The notes under the pieces were generated by a model. It was not told the DNA's origin and made no database searches. It saw only the letters and a list, made by a program, of their open reading frames with translations. Below are positions 42,090-48,555 of a stretch of DNA of 48,555 nucleotides, piece by piece. Source of the stretch: QHCA01 sp038237645 (GTDB taxonomy: Bacteria > Actinomycetota > Actinomycetes > Mycobacteriales > QHCA01); the NCBI GenBank assembly GCA_038237645.1, contig JBBRYN010000019.1, forward strand, positions 1 to 48,555, in the 5' to 3' direction. Position 1 is the first letter of the stretch; each line of letters starts with the position of its first letter. Made by a program: the position numbers and the translations under genes.

Positions 42090-42127
42090 GGCGCACAGTT
42101 CCCTTACCGGCTCCTCACACCCGATTT

Positions 42128-42156
42128 GGGAATCTTGCGGCGCCCGGCACGTTGTA
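42128..42156 (+). promoter_or_regulatory. SigH/SigR-type ECF promoter upstream of sigB
   Basis: GGGAAT (42128-42133), a 17-nt spacer and GTTGTA (42151-42156) match the GGAAY-N17-19-GTT consensus of actinobacterial oxidative- and thiol-stress sigma factors (SigH/SigR/SigE). The -10 is 37 bp before the sigB GTG, leaving room for a ribosome-binding site (GGGAGGAGA). Mycobacterial sigB is known to be transcribed by SigH and SigE from such a promoter. Confidence 0.65.
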
Positions 42157-42193
42157 CCGGGTGGACCCTTGCTCCACCGGGAGGAGAGCCCCC

Positions 42194-43195
42194 GTGACAG
42201 TTCAACTGACAGATGCACCGCTGCCCGACCTGGACGAGGCGCTGGACGACAGCCGCGGCATATCCGCGGATCTGGTTCGCGCCTACCTCAACGGCATCGG
42301 TCGTACCAAGCTGCTCAACGCCGAACAGGAAGTCGAGCTGGCCAAGCGGATCGAGGCCGGCCTTTACGCCGAAGACATGCTGGCGCGTGCCCGGGCCGGC
42401 GAGCTGCGGGTGGGCGAGGCGCGACCGACACCTGCACGCAAGCGCGACCTGGCCATCATTGCCGCCGACGGCCGTGACGCCAAGAATCACCTGCTCGAGG
42501 CCAACCTGCGCCTGGTCGTGTCCCTTGCCAAGCGCTACACCGGCCGCGGCATGGCCTTCCTCGACCTGATCCAGGAAGGCAACCTCGGACTCATCCGCGC
42601 AGTGGAGAAGTTCGACTACGCCAAGGGCTTCAAGTTCTCGACCTATGCGACCTGGTGGATCCGCCAGGCGATCACCCGGGCCATGGCCGATCAGGCCCGC
42701 ACCATCCGGCTGCCGGTGCACCTGGTCGAGCAGATCAACAAGATGGTCCGGCTGCGCCGCGACATGTCGGTGACGCTCGGCCGGGAGCCGACCTCGAAGG
42801 AGCTGGCGGTCGAGCTCGATATCACCGCGGAGCGGGTCGAGGAGCTGCAGACCTATGACCGCGACCCGGTCAGCCTCGACCTGACGGTGGGCGAGGACGG
42901 CGAGTCGCGATTCGGTGACTTCATCGAGGACAGCGATGCCCCGGTCGCCTCCGATGCGGTCAGCTTCGGCTTCCTGCAGGACGAGCTCGACAAGGTCCTG
43001 CACACGCTCGAGGACCGGGAGCGGATGGTGGTGGAGATGCGCTACGGGCTCACCGACGGCAAGCCGCGCACGCTGGACGAGATCGGGCGGCAATTCGGCC
43101 TCTCGCGGGAGCGGATCCGGCAGATCGAGAAGACCACGATGTCGAAGCTGCGGCACCCGTCCCGCTCCGATGCGTTGCGGGAATACGTCAGCTGA
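42194..43195 (+). CDS. sigB: RNA polymerase sigma factor SigB (group 2)
   Basis: A 333-residue sigma factor with regions 1.2, 2, 3 and 4 but without the long N-terminus of SigA. It shares ISADLVRAYLNGIGRTKLLNAEQEVELAKRIE, GRGMAFLDLIQEGNLGLIRAVEKFDYAKGFKFSTYATWWIRQAI, and SRERIRQIEKTTMSKLRHPSR with SigA, differing in region 1. It is the counterpart of Rv2710, the stationary-phase and stress sigma factor. The GTG at 42194 follows GGGAGGAGAG. A 50-nt stretch in region 2 is identical to sigA. It ends 4 bp before the convergent acetyltransferase gene. Confidence 0.95.
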   Translation: MTVQLTDAPLPDLDEALDDSRGISADLVRAYLNGIGRTKLLNAEQEVELAKRIEAGLYAEDMLARARAGELRVGEARPTPARKRDLAIIAADGRDAKNHLLEANLRLVVSLAKRYTGRGMAFLDLIQEGNLGLIRAVEKFDYAKGFKFSTYATWWIRQAITRAMADQARTIRLPVHLVEQINKMVRLRRDMSVTLGREPTSKELAVELDITAERVEELQTYDRDPVSLDLTVGEDGESRFGDFIEDSDAPVASDAVSFGFLQDELDKVLHTLEDRERMVVEMRYGLTDGKPRTLDEIGRQFGLSRERIRQIEKTTMSKLRHPSRSDALREYVS

Positions 43196-43199
43196 CTGG

Positions 43200-44387
43200 T
43201 CAGAAGTAGTCGAGGAGCGCCGGCGACGGTCCGGCGCTCAGCACCTGCAGGAAGCCGTCGTCGTGGCTGGGGCCGGCCATCAATCCAGCTCGGCGAAGCA
43301 AGCTCGGGTCGGTGCCGCCGGCGAAGAGCAGGGCCAGTCCCCGGGCCGTCAAGCGGACCGCTCCCGATCCGCCCGGCGTGAGCGTCCCGTGGCCGCCGCT
43401 GAGGCTGAGCCGGTGCGGCCCGGCGTTCCACGGACAGACCTCATCCTCCACGAGGAGGTCGATGCTCCCCTGCAGCTGCATCGGCCAGCCGCGGGCCGAG
43501 ACGGCGGCGGAGGCGTCGATCACCCGCAGCATCCACGGGTCGCGTGAATGCACCGACGCTCCGGCGAACGACGCGAGCTTGGTGGCCGGATCGGGGTCGG
43601 GCAGCCGTAGGCGCAGGGCCGGAGCAACCGGAGCCCAGGTGCCCAGCGTGGCCAGCAACGCCGTCGTCGCCCGCGCCGTGAGCCCCAGCAGGTCGGGCAC
43701 CGAGAGCCACGCCGCCACGTCGTAACCGGGACCGCGGTCCCAACTCGCGAAGCCCTCGATCTCGCCCGCGCCGGATTCGGCCACGGTGATCCCGTCGTGC
43801 CCGGCCAACACCCCGTGCGCGGTCGTGTCGAACAGTGGGCCGGACCGCTCCAGCAGGCCGGCACCCAGGCGGGCAACCGTGCGATAGATCTCGAGCAGCG
43901 CGGGCACATCTGCTTGCTCTGCCGTTCGCGGCCGCACCTCCGGCGGGCGAGCCGCCCGAGCGAGGTCGGCGGTCGGCAAGGCCGTCCACACCAGCGCGCC
44001 GACCTCCTCGTACCCGAGCCGGCGGTACGGATCCGGAACGGTCGGGAAGAGCGTGCTGATCATCGCGCCGCGTTGCCTAGCGGCGCCCAGCAGGGCCGTC
44101 AGGACGCGGCGCGCCAAGCCCGTGCCGCGCAACTCCGGCGCCACCGCCACTCCGGCCACCCCGCTGGCAGGCACCAGCCGGCCACCGAACCAGTGGCCCT
44201 GCTCGCGGTCGACCGCCTTGGCCACGAGGCGGCCCGCGGAGTCGAAGGCCCCCCAGGACTGCCGTCCGGGGCGTTCGCCGAGCGCGCCGTCCGGCGGCTG
44301 CCGATCACCGCCACCGAAGGCGAGTCGGCTCATCTGCCATGCCGCGGCAAACTCGGGGGCGGCCAGCGGCCGGATTTCAGCGGTCAC
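43200..44387 (-). CDS. Eis-like GNAT N-acetyltransferase
   Basis: A 395-residue multidomain acetyltransferase of the Eis family. The N-terminal GNAT domain carries the acetyl-CoA binding loop VAVAPELRGTGLARRVLTALLGAARQRG with RxxGxA signature. The middle is a second GNAT-like fold, and the C-terminal SCP2-like domain ends in ALLDYF with a terminal Phe, whose carboxylate is the catalytic base in Eis. Eis acetylates aminoglycosides at several amines and also protein lysines, but environmental homologues may have other roles. The GTG at 44387 follows GGAGGA. Convergent with sigB (4-bp spacer). Confidence 0.87.
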   Translation of the reverse strand: MTAEIRPLAAPEFAAAWQMSRLAFGGGDRQPPDGALGERPGRQSWGAFDSAGRLVAKAVDREQGHWFGGRLVPASGVAGVAVAPELRGTGLARRVLTALLGAARQRGAMISTLFPTVPDPYRRLGYEEVGALVWTALPTADLARAARPPEVRPRTAEQADVPALLEIYRTVARLGAGLLERSGPLFDTTAHGVLAGHDGITVAESGAGEIEGFASWDRGPGYDVAAWLSVPDLLGLTARATTALLATLGTWAPVAPALRLRLPDPDPATKLASFAGASVHSRDPWMLRVIDASAAVSARGWPMQLQGSIDLLVEDEVCPWNAGPHRLSLSGGHGTLTPGGSGAVRLTARGLALLFAGGTDPSLLRRAGLMAGPSHDDGFLQVLSAGPSPALLDYF

Positions 44388-44466
44388 CGGTCCATCCTCC
44401 TCCAGCGCCCCGAATCGTTCCGGGCTCGGTGTGCGCCGTCGGACGCGGCGGTCGGTCACTGGCGCG

Positions 44467-45039
44467 TCAGGTGTGCTGCCCGGGCAGGACGTCGGCCTCG
44501 CTCTTGTGCCAGACCGGATGGTCACCGGCCGTTTCCACGTTGAACCCGTACTCGTAGACCAACGAGCCGCCGATGGCCGCGCCGAGGCTCACCAGCAGCG
44601 CGACGACCACCGACAGCACGACACCGAGCGCGGGCGTCGAGCCCCGTCCCGGCCAGGCGAAGAGCCGCAGCCCAAGAAGGACCAGTACAAGAGCCGTCAC
44701 GGTGATCATCGTGATCGCGTGCGCGTTGATCGTCCGGCGGGCCTGGGTGCCGGGCTCGCTGGAGCGGTGCCAGTCGGCCCAGCCCGTCAGCGCTGCCAGC
44801 GTCGACACGGCGGCCCCACCGAGCAGCGTCCACGTACCCGCGACGAACAACTGCCGACCGGCCACCGGGTGCGAGCCGTGCAGGGCCAGCGAGAGCACGT
44901 CGAACGCGGCCGCGAACAGGTAGGCCGCGATGGGGATGTCGGTCAGTGGCGGGTGCAGCGGCTTGCCGGCAAGGCCGCGCAGGCCCTTGTTCGTGCGGCC
45001 GGAGATGGTCAGGGCCGGACGGAACGAGAAGCGACGCAT
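44467..45039 (-). CDS. DUF2231 family membrane protein
   Basis: A 190-residue protein with four hydrophobic helices. The N-terminus has NKGLRGLAGKPLHPPLTDIPIAAYLFAAAFDVLSL, the DUF2231 signature, with histidines in HPPLTDIP that could bind metal or heme. Further helices are at about 68-90, 105-128 and 135-160, and the C-terminal tail is cytoplasmic. DUF2231 proteins are small membrane proteins of unknown function, sometimes near redox genes. The ATG at 45039 follows GGAGGG. A TAGAAT hexamer near 45080 on the minus strand is a plausible -10 for a conventional leader. Confidence 0.85.
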   Translation of the reverse strand: MRRFSFRPALTISGRTNKGLRGLAGKPLHPPLTDIPIAAYLFAAAFDVLSLALHGSHPVAGRQLFVAGTWTLLGGAAVSTLAALTGWADWHRSSEPGTQARRTINAHAITMITVTALVLVLLGLRLFAWPGRGSTPALGVVLSVVVALLVSLGAAIGGSLVYEYGFNVETAGDHPVWHKSEADVLPGQHT

Positions 45040-45298
45040 GGGCCCTCCGGTTGACGTGGCTGTAGACGACGAGGATTCTAAGCCAGCGTAGGCGAAAGGC
45101 TATGCGGCCAACGGACACGCCGACGTAACGGTGAGCGTCGCTGACCGGCAGCGGCCAGCGATGCAGCAGGTCGCCGCTGCGCGCCATGCGTTGCCTCCTC
45201 GCCTACGAGCCGGCTCCCCGGACTGCTGCGTGCGACTCCTCCGGTCCGGCTGCGCCGCTTCGTGATCGTGGCGAATGACTGCCTGCGGCAGGGGCGGC

Positions 45299-46111
45299 TC
45301 ACCGAAAGCGGGCTTCCAGCCAGTCCACGGCAAAGGCAGTGATCGCGGCCGCCTCCACCAGCACGCTGGGCGCCGCGCCGACCGTCCCTCGGGAGCCCTG
45401 CTTCGTGGCCAGGAACGCCGCCACGATGGTCGCGAAATAGTCGTCGTCGAGCCCGGCGACCACCGGGTTGGCCGTGTCGAATTCCTCCGTCATCCGCCAA
45501 TCCACGCCGCCGCCGATGTTGGCAAACGGGACCTCGTAGCGGATCACCCGCTTGCCCGGTATCCGGGCCAGGTGCTCGGCGTGATGCAGCAGCGTCATCG
45601 TGTCCAGCGGCGCCCCCACCATGAGCACCTTGCCGCCGACTGCGCCGAGCTTGGCCAGCGGCGAGCCCTCGCCGTAGCCGTAGTCGAGCGGGTGCTCGGC
45701 CGTGATCCAGTCAGCCCAGGCGCCCAACGCGGCCACCGACGCACCCGGGTTGCCGCTGCGCCGGGCAGCGGGCCAGGTGCGCAGGAACTCCGGCAGAGTG
45801 CCGTTGTCCCGCGCCGCACGGGATGCGGCTGCGTCGAAGGGCGGCAGGTGGGCCCGCCAGGATTGGCGGACCCGGCCGTCGGGTTCCAGCAGGTCGTCGT
45901 ACGGGGCATCCCAGTCGGTGTAGGCCAGCAGGGTTCCGCCGGTGGACGTGGCGTCGAGCAGGGCACCGATGAGGGCGTCCGGACCGCTCAGCATCCGGCC
46001 GACCCGACGTAGTGCCGCATGCGCCATCACCGTGTCGCCGGGGCCGACACCAAGACGTCGCAGGTCGGCACAGAGGCCGGCGCGGGTTCGGAACCGAGGA
46101 AGGTCGTCCAT
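45299..46111 (-). CDS. AAC(3)-family aminoglycoside N3-acetyltransferase-like protein
   Basis: A 270-residue protein of the antibiotic N-acetyltransferase (AAC(3)) family. Typical segments are GVGPGDTVMAHAALRRVG near the N-terminus, LLDATSTGGTLLAYTDWDA, DAAASRAARDNGTLPEFLRTWPAARRSGNPGASVAALG, and HPLDYGYGEGSPLAKLGAVGGKVLMVGAPLDTMTLLHHAEHLA, where the Glu-Gly-Ser-Pro and Thr-Leu-Leu-His are the CoA/aminoglycoside-binding signatures. Family members include true gentamicin-type enzymes and many chromosomal homologues of unknown substrate. The ATG at 46111 has TAGCCT 9 nt upstream. It has its own position between acuC and DUF2231. Confidence 0.85.
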   Translation of the reverse strand: MDDLPRFRTRAGLCADLRRLGVGPGDTVMAHAALRRVGRMLSGPDALIGALLDATSTGGTLLAYTDWDAPYDDLLEPDGRVRQSWRAHLPPFDAAASRAARDNGTLPEFLRTWPAARRSGNPGASVAALGAWADWITAEHPLDYGYGEGSPLAKLGAVGGKVLMVGAPLDTMTLLHHAEHLARIPGKRVIRYEVPFANIGGGVDWRMTEEFDTANPVVAGLDDDYFATIVAAFLATKQGSRGTVGAAPSVLVEAAAITAFAVDWLEARFR

Positions 46112-46168
46112 GCCCGTGCAAGGCTATCGGGCGCGGGATGTGGCCTGGTCCGACATCTCGCTGCACTC

Positions 46169-46194
46169 CTCGGCCTCGGCTAACCGAGGCCGAG
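46169..46194 (-). terminator. Terminator hairpin of acuC
   Basis: CTCGGCCTCGG and CCGAGGCCGAG form a perfect 11-bp GC stem with a 4-nt loop. The hairpin includes the acuC stop codon (46180-46182) and separates acuC from the next gene on the same strand. Confidence 0.75.
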
Positions 46195-47343
46195 CGGGGG
46201 GAAGGCGGCGGCGCGCGTCGCGGCGATGCAGCGGTCGACCTCGGTCGCGGCGTCGCCCGGTGACCACGCCGGCCACCGTACGTCGGCGCCGTCGGTCATC
46301 GTGACCGGCGGGGAGGAACGTGGCCGCCGACTGCGCGCCAATTCCCGCCAGCCTTCGGGCACTGCCGTCTCCGGTGCGAGTGGGTCGCCGGTCACCTCGG
46401 CCAGCAGGTGGGTCCACGCCCGCGGCACGACCTCGACCAGCCCGTACCCGCCGCCGCCGGTGACCACCCACCGGCCGTCGCAGACCTCGTGCGCGAGCCG
46501 GTGCATCAGCCCGTAGGACGCCCGCTGGCCATCGACGGACAGCGACAGGTCGGCCAGTGGATCGTCGGCGTGGGAATCACAGCCGCACTGGCTGACCAGG
46601 ATCTCCGGGCCGAAGGCACGCACCACCTCGGGGACGACCGCCGAGAAGGCCCGCAGCCAATCGGCGTCGCCGGTGCCCGGCGGGAGCGCGATGTTGACGG
46701 CGCTGCCCTCGGCGCCGGGACCGCCGATCTCGGTCGGGAAACCGGTGCCCGGGAAGAGGGTGTAAGGCGACTGGTGCAACGAGACGGTCAACACCCTCGG
46801 GTCGTCCCAGAAGGCGGCCTGCACGCCGTCGCCATGGTGGACGTCGACGTCGATGTAGGCGACCCGCCGGGCGCCGAGGGCGAGCAGCCGCCGGATGGCC
46901 ACGGCCGGATCGTTGTAGACGCAGAAGCCCGACGCGTGGTCGCGCATCGCGTGGTGCAGCCCGCCGGCAAGGTTGACCGCATGCTGCACGTCTGTCCGCC
47001 AGACAAGCTCCGCGCACCGGACCGTGCCGCCGGCGACGAGAGACGACGCCTCGTGCATGTCGGGGAAGACCGGATTGTCGGGGGTGTTGAGACCGAACCC
47101 ACTGAAGCCTGGCCGGCCAGGTGCGGCCTTGACCGCTTCGATGTAGGCCCGATGGTGCACCAGCGCCAGGGTGGCTTCGTCGGCGGCCTCAGGCTCGTAC
47201 TGGCTGACCTGGCCCCGGTCGAGCACCCCGAGCGCGCAAGCCAGCGCCATGGTCAGTTCCAGGCGTACCGGATCCAGTGGGTGATCACCCAGGTCATAGC
47301 CCAGGAAGCCCGCGTGCCACGCGACCCCGACCGTGCAACTCAC
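46180..47343 (-). CDS. acuC: AcuC/HDAC-family deacetylase
   Basis: A 387-residue histone-deacetylase-fold protein. It has HAGFLGYDLGDHPLDPVRLELT near the N-terminus, VNLAGGLHHAMRDHASGFCVYNDPAVAIRRL with the catalytic histidines, RVAYIDVDVHHGDGVQAAFWDDPRVLTVSLHQS with the first zinc ligands, CGCDSHADDPLADLSLS with the second aspartate, and VTGGGGYG with the tyrosine. AcuC-type enzymes deacetylate acetyl-CoA synthetase or other proteins. The GTG at 47343 follows GGAGG with 7 nt spacing and is preferred to the longer frames. It is divergent from ideR. Confidence 0.92.
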   Translation of the reverse strand: MSCTVGVAWHAGFLGYDLGDHPLDPVRLELTMALACALGVLDRGQVSQYEPEAADEATLALVHHRAYIEAVKAAPGRPGFSGFGLNTPDNPVFPDMHEASSLVAGGTVRCAELVWRTDVQHAVNLAGGLHHAMRDHASGFCVYNDPAVAIRRLLALGARRVAYIDVDVHHGDGVQAAFWDDPRVLTVSLHQSPYTLFPGTGFPTEIGGPGAEGSAVNIALPPGTGDADWLRAFSAVVPEVVRAFGPEILVSQCGCDSHADDPLADLSLSVDGQRASYGLMHRLAHEVCDGRWVVTGGGGYGLVEVVPRAWTHLLAEVTGDPLAPETAVPEGWRELARSRRPRSSPPVTMTDGADVRWPAWSPGDAATEVDRCIAATRAAAFPPLGLG

Positions 47344-47496
47344 GCGCTGTCCTCCGCTCGGCCGGTCCGGAACGGTTATCCCGCCGCGGGCGCCTGCGTA
47401 CAGCATGGCCGCCGGATCGGCTGCCGTCACGACCCAACGCTTCCGGCCAACCGGCGACTGTGGACCGCTAGCATGAGCGCGGAGGTAGAGCCGCCT

Positions 47497-48183
47497 GTGA
47501 GCGATCTGATCGACACCACCGAGATGTACCTCCGGACCATCTTCGAGCTGGAGGAGGAGGGGACGGTCCCGCTCCGGGCGCGGATCGCCGAGCGACTGCA
47601 CCATAGCGGCCCGACCGTCAGCCAGACCGTCGCGCGGATGGAGCGCGACGGGTTGCTCACGGTCGAGGGCGACCGCCACCTGCACCTGACCGACGACGGC
47701 CGGCACCTTGCCGTCTCCGTCATGCGCAAGCACCGGCTCGCCGAACTCCTCCTCGTCGACGTGATCGGGCTTGAGTGGGAGGACGTCCACGTCGAGGCCT
47801 GCCGCTGGGAACACGTCATGAGTGAGCAGGTCGAGCGGCGGCTACTCGAACTGCTCGGGCATCCGACCACCTGCCCGCATGGCAACCCGATCCCGGGCCT
47901 CGGTGACCTCGGCGAGCCGGCCGGCGGTGCACCGCCCGGCACGGAGACGCTGACCACGCTCGACGATGCCGCCGGCTCGGGTCGGCCGGTCATCGTGCGA
48001 CGGATCAGCGAGCAATTGCAGACCGACACCGAGCTGATGCAGCGGCTGCGTGGCGGCGGCATCCGGCCTGACGCGCAGGTGACCGTCGACCACGTGGGCA
48101 CCGGCGTGCTGATCCGGTGCGGGGACAGCGCCACGGAGCTGACTCACGGAGTCGCCGCACTGGTGTTCGTCGGCACGCCCTGA
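47497..48183 (+). CDS. ideR: DtxR/IdeR-family iron-dependent repressor
   Basis: A 228-residue metalloregulator matching M. tuberculosis IdeR (Rv2711). The winged helix spans DTTEMYLRTIFELEEEG to VARMERDGLLTVEGDRHLHLT. The metal-binding and dimerisation domain has RKHRLAELLLVDVIGLEWEDVHVEACRWEHVMSE, containing the Cys-x2-Glu-His cluster of the primary site. The C-terminal SH3-like domain ends near VAALVFVG. With Fe2+ it represses siderophore and iron uptake genes and activates bacterioferritin. The GTG at 47497 matches the N-terminus of known IdeR; ATG 47473 is an alternative. TAGCAT at 47469-47474 is a plausible -10. Confidence 0.95.
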   Translation: MSDLIDTTEMYLRTIFELEEEGTVPLRARIAERLHHSGPTVSQTVARMERDGLLTVEGDRHLHLTDDGRHLAVSVMRKHRLAELLLVDVIGLEWEDVHVEACRWEHVMSEQVERRLLELLGHPTTCPHGNPIPGLGDLGEPAGGAPPGTETLTTLDDAAGSGRPVIVRRISEQLQTDTELMQRLRGGGIRPDAQVTVDHVGTGVLIRCGDSATELTHGVAALVFVGTP

Positions 48184-48248
48184 CCGTCCGCCCGGAGCTG
48201 CCCGGAGAGCCGGCCGAATGGTTGAAGATCGCCACCAGGTCTCGCCGA

Positions 48249-48415
48249 TCAGTCGGCCGGCGCTGCCGCTTCAACGCAGCGGCAACCGGCCGGCCCCACG
48301 GTGGCCCCATGCTCGGTGTGCGGCGGCAGCAGCAACCGGTCACCGGACTGCAGCGGCACATCTGCGTCGTGGGTGTGGAACACGATGGCCCCCGCGACGC
48401 AATAGAGCACCTTCA
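48249..48415 (-). pseudogene. C-terminal fragment of a cupin-domain gene truncated by an ISL3 element
   Basis: Reading on the minus strand from the IS boundary to the TGA at 48249-48251 gives about 55 residues ending in a cupin barrel: KVLYCVAGAIVFHT, QSGDRLLLPPHTEHGATVGPAG, and CRCVEAAAPAD. The Gly-Asp-Arg and Pro-x2-Thr-x-His segments are the second cupin motif. The 5' half is missing, replaced at 48416 by transposon DNA. The gene would have been convergent with ideR. If the upstream part lies beyond the element, the gene is split rather than lost. Confidence 0.75.
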
Positions 48416-48555
48416 GGCTCCTCGCTAGATCGTGTGGATTTGGGGTAGCGGGAGCTTCCCGGCGATGAGGTAGATGATGGTGATCATCTTGGGTTTGGAG
48501 CGGTAGCCCCGGGCTCGGCGTTTCGCGGCCTGGATGAGCGAGTTCGTGCCCTCGA
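48416..48555 (-). mobile_element. ISL3-family insertion sequence, terminal part (extends beyond window)
   Basis: The element boundary is placed at GGCTCCTCG (48416), resembling the GGCTCTTCG-type terminal inverted repeats of ISL3-family elements. The cupin frame stops at the same point and the transposase reading frame begins inside. A candidate 8-bp target duplication would be CACCTTCA (48408-48415), which should recur on the far side. The other end is outside the window. Confidence 0.72.
48425..48555 (-). CDS. ISL3-family transposase, C-terminal fragment
   Basis: The last 42 residues of a transposase running in from the right edge, ending at TAG 48425-48427. The translation includes EGTNSLIQAAKRRARGYR and KMITIIYLIAGKLPLP, the conserved C-terminal block of ISL3-family (IS1001/IS1165-type) DDE transposases, where the Glu of EGTNS is the last catalytic acidic residue. 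The element would be transcribed toward ideR. Whether the full transposase is intact cannot be seen. Confidence 0.82.
   Translation of the reverse strand, partial: EGTNSLIQAAKRRARGYRSKPKMITIIYLIAGKLPLPQIHTI

Noticed and set aside
44522..45187. 221-codon minus-strand frame starting at 45187 with GAGGAGG upstream
   Set aside because: The ribosome-binding site looks good, but from 45039 on the frame is a shadow of DUF2231 and the short unique N-terminus has no homology. It may be a small leader peptide, but this cannot be supported.
45040..45298. Search for a gene or RNA in the 259-bp gap between DUF2231 and AAC(3)-like genes
   Set aside because: Only a TAGAAT promoter-like hexamer and a weak CTGCC-TGC-GGCAG hairpin were seen; neither is enough to call a gene or a structured RNA.
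47344..47814. N-terminal extension of acuC and alternative start at 47814
   Set aside because: It overlaps ideR on the opposite strand. The HDAC fold begins just after GTG 47343, which has a good ribosome-binding site.

Overview
The window is chromosomal DNA of a high-GC Gram-positive bacterium (Actinomycetota, class Actinomycetes). It carries coproporphyrin-dependent heme genes (hemQ, hemY/cgoX, hemE), a sigA/sigB pair, ideR, polyphosphate glucokinase, and many families confined to actinobacteria (DUF3000, DUF3039, DUF3093, DUF3099, DUF3159, DUF3710, DUF4193, DUF4235, DUF7455). From memory, gene order follows the Mycobacterium tuberculosis block Rv2674 (msrB) to Rv2711 (ideR). The hemE-DUF3000-regulator-rnd-fadA-fadB run also matches Streptomyces. 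The genus cannot be named from the sequence; a Frankiales/Sporichthyales/Mycobacteriales-like lineage is a guess. No rRNA, tRNA or CRISPR array was seen.

Layout. 1-0.4 kb: start of a LigD-type NHEJ polymerase, divergent from msrB. 0.9-5.0 kb: heme genes on the minus strand around a DUF4349 lipoprotein. 5.2-11.4 kb: small Zn-ribbon protein, DUF3000, an orphan regulator with a degenerate receiver, RNase D, and the beta-oxidation pair fadA-fadB. 11.5-14.2 kb: APH(6)-like kinase and a two-component system. 14.3-18.9 kb: unknown gene, dxs, and two actinobacterial hypotheticals. 19-24.4 kb: TrmA-like RNA methyltransferase and a KimA-like K+ permease, divergent from two RCK/TrkA proteins (ceoB, ceoC). 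23.7-28.1 kb: DUF3159, OB-fold, DUF3710, dut, DUF3093, DUF4235, a hypothetical and DUF4193. 28.4-33.5 kb: rsgA, phosphotransferase, cei, PhoD-like, suhB. 33.6-35.8 kb: ppgK and sigA. 35.9-43.2 kb: secreted beta-propeller protein, DUF7455, YihY, DUF3039, psuG-psuK, DUF3099, HhH-GPD protein, sigB. 43.2-48.2 kb: Eis-like acetyltransferase, DUF2231, AAC(3)-like, AcuC, ideR. At the right edge a cupin gene is cut by the end of an ISL3-family element.

The region is mostly conserved backbone: heme and isoprenoid synthesis, sigma factors, K+ homeostasis, nucleotide hygiene and iron control. Several accessory enzymes are interspersed. Two themes stand out beyond annotation. Fifteen genes have a TAnnnT hexamer 6-8 nt before the start codon, which predicts leaderless transcripts, and three divergent pairs use such promoters back to back; at suhB/ppgK the two hexamers overlap by two bases. 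Second, the K+ locus pairs a KimA-type importer with two soluble RCK proteins and no TrkH-type channel, suggesting that the RCK proteins act on, or alongside, a KimA-type partner.
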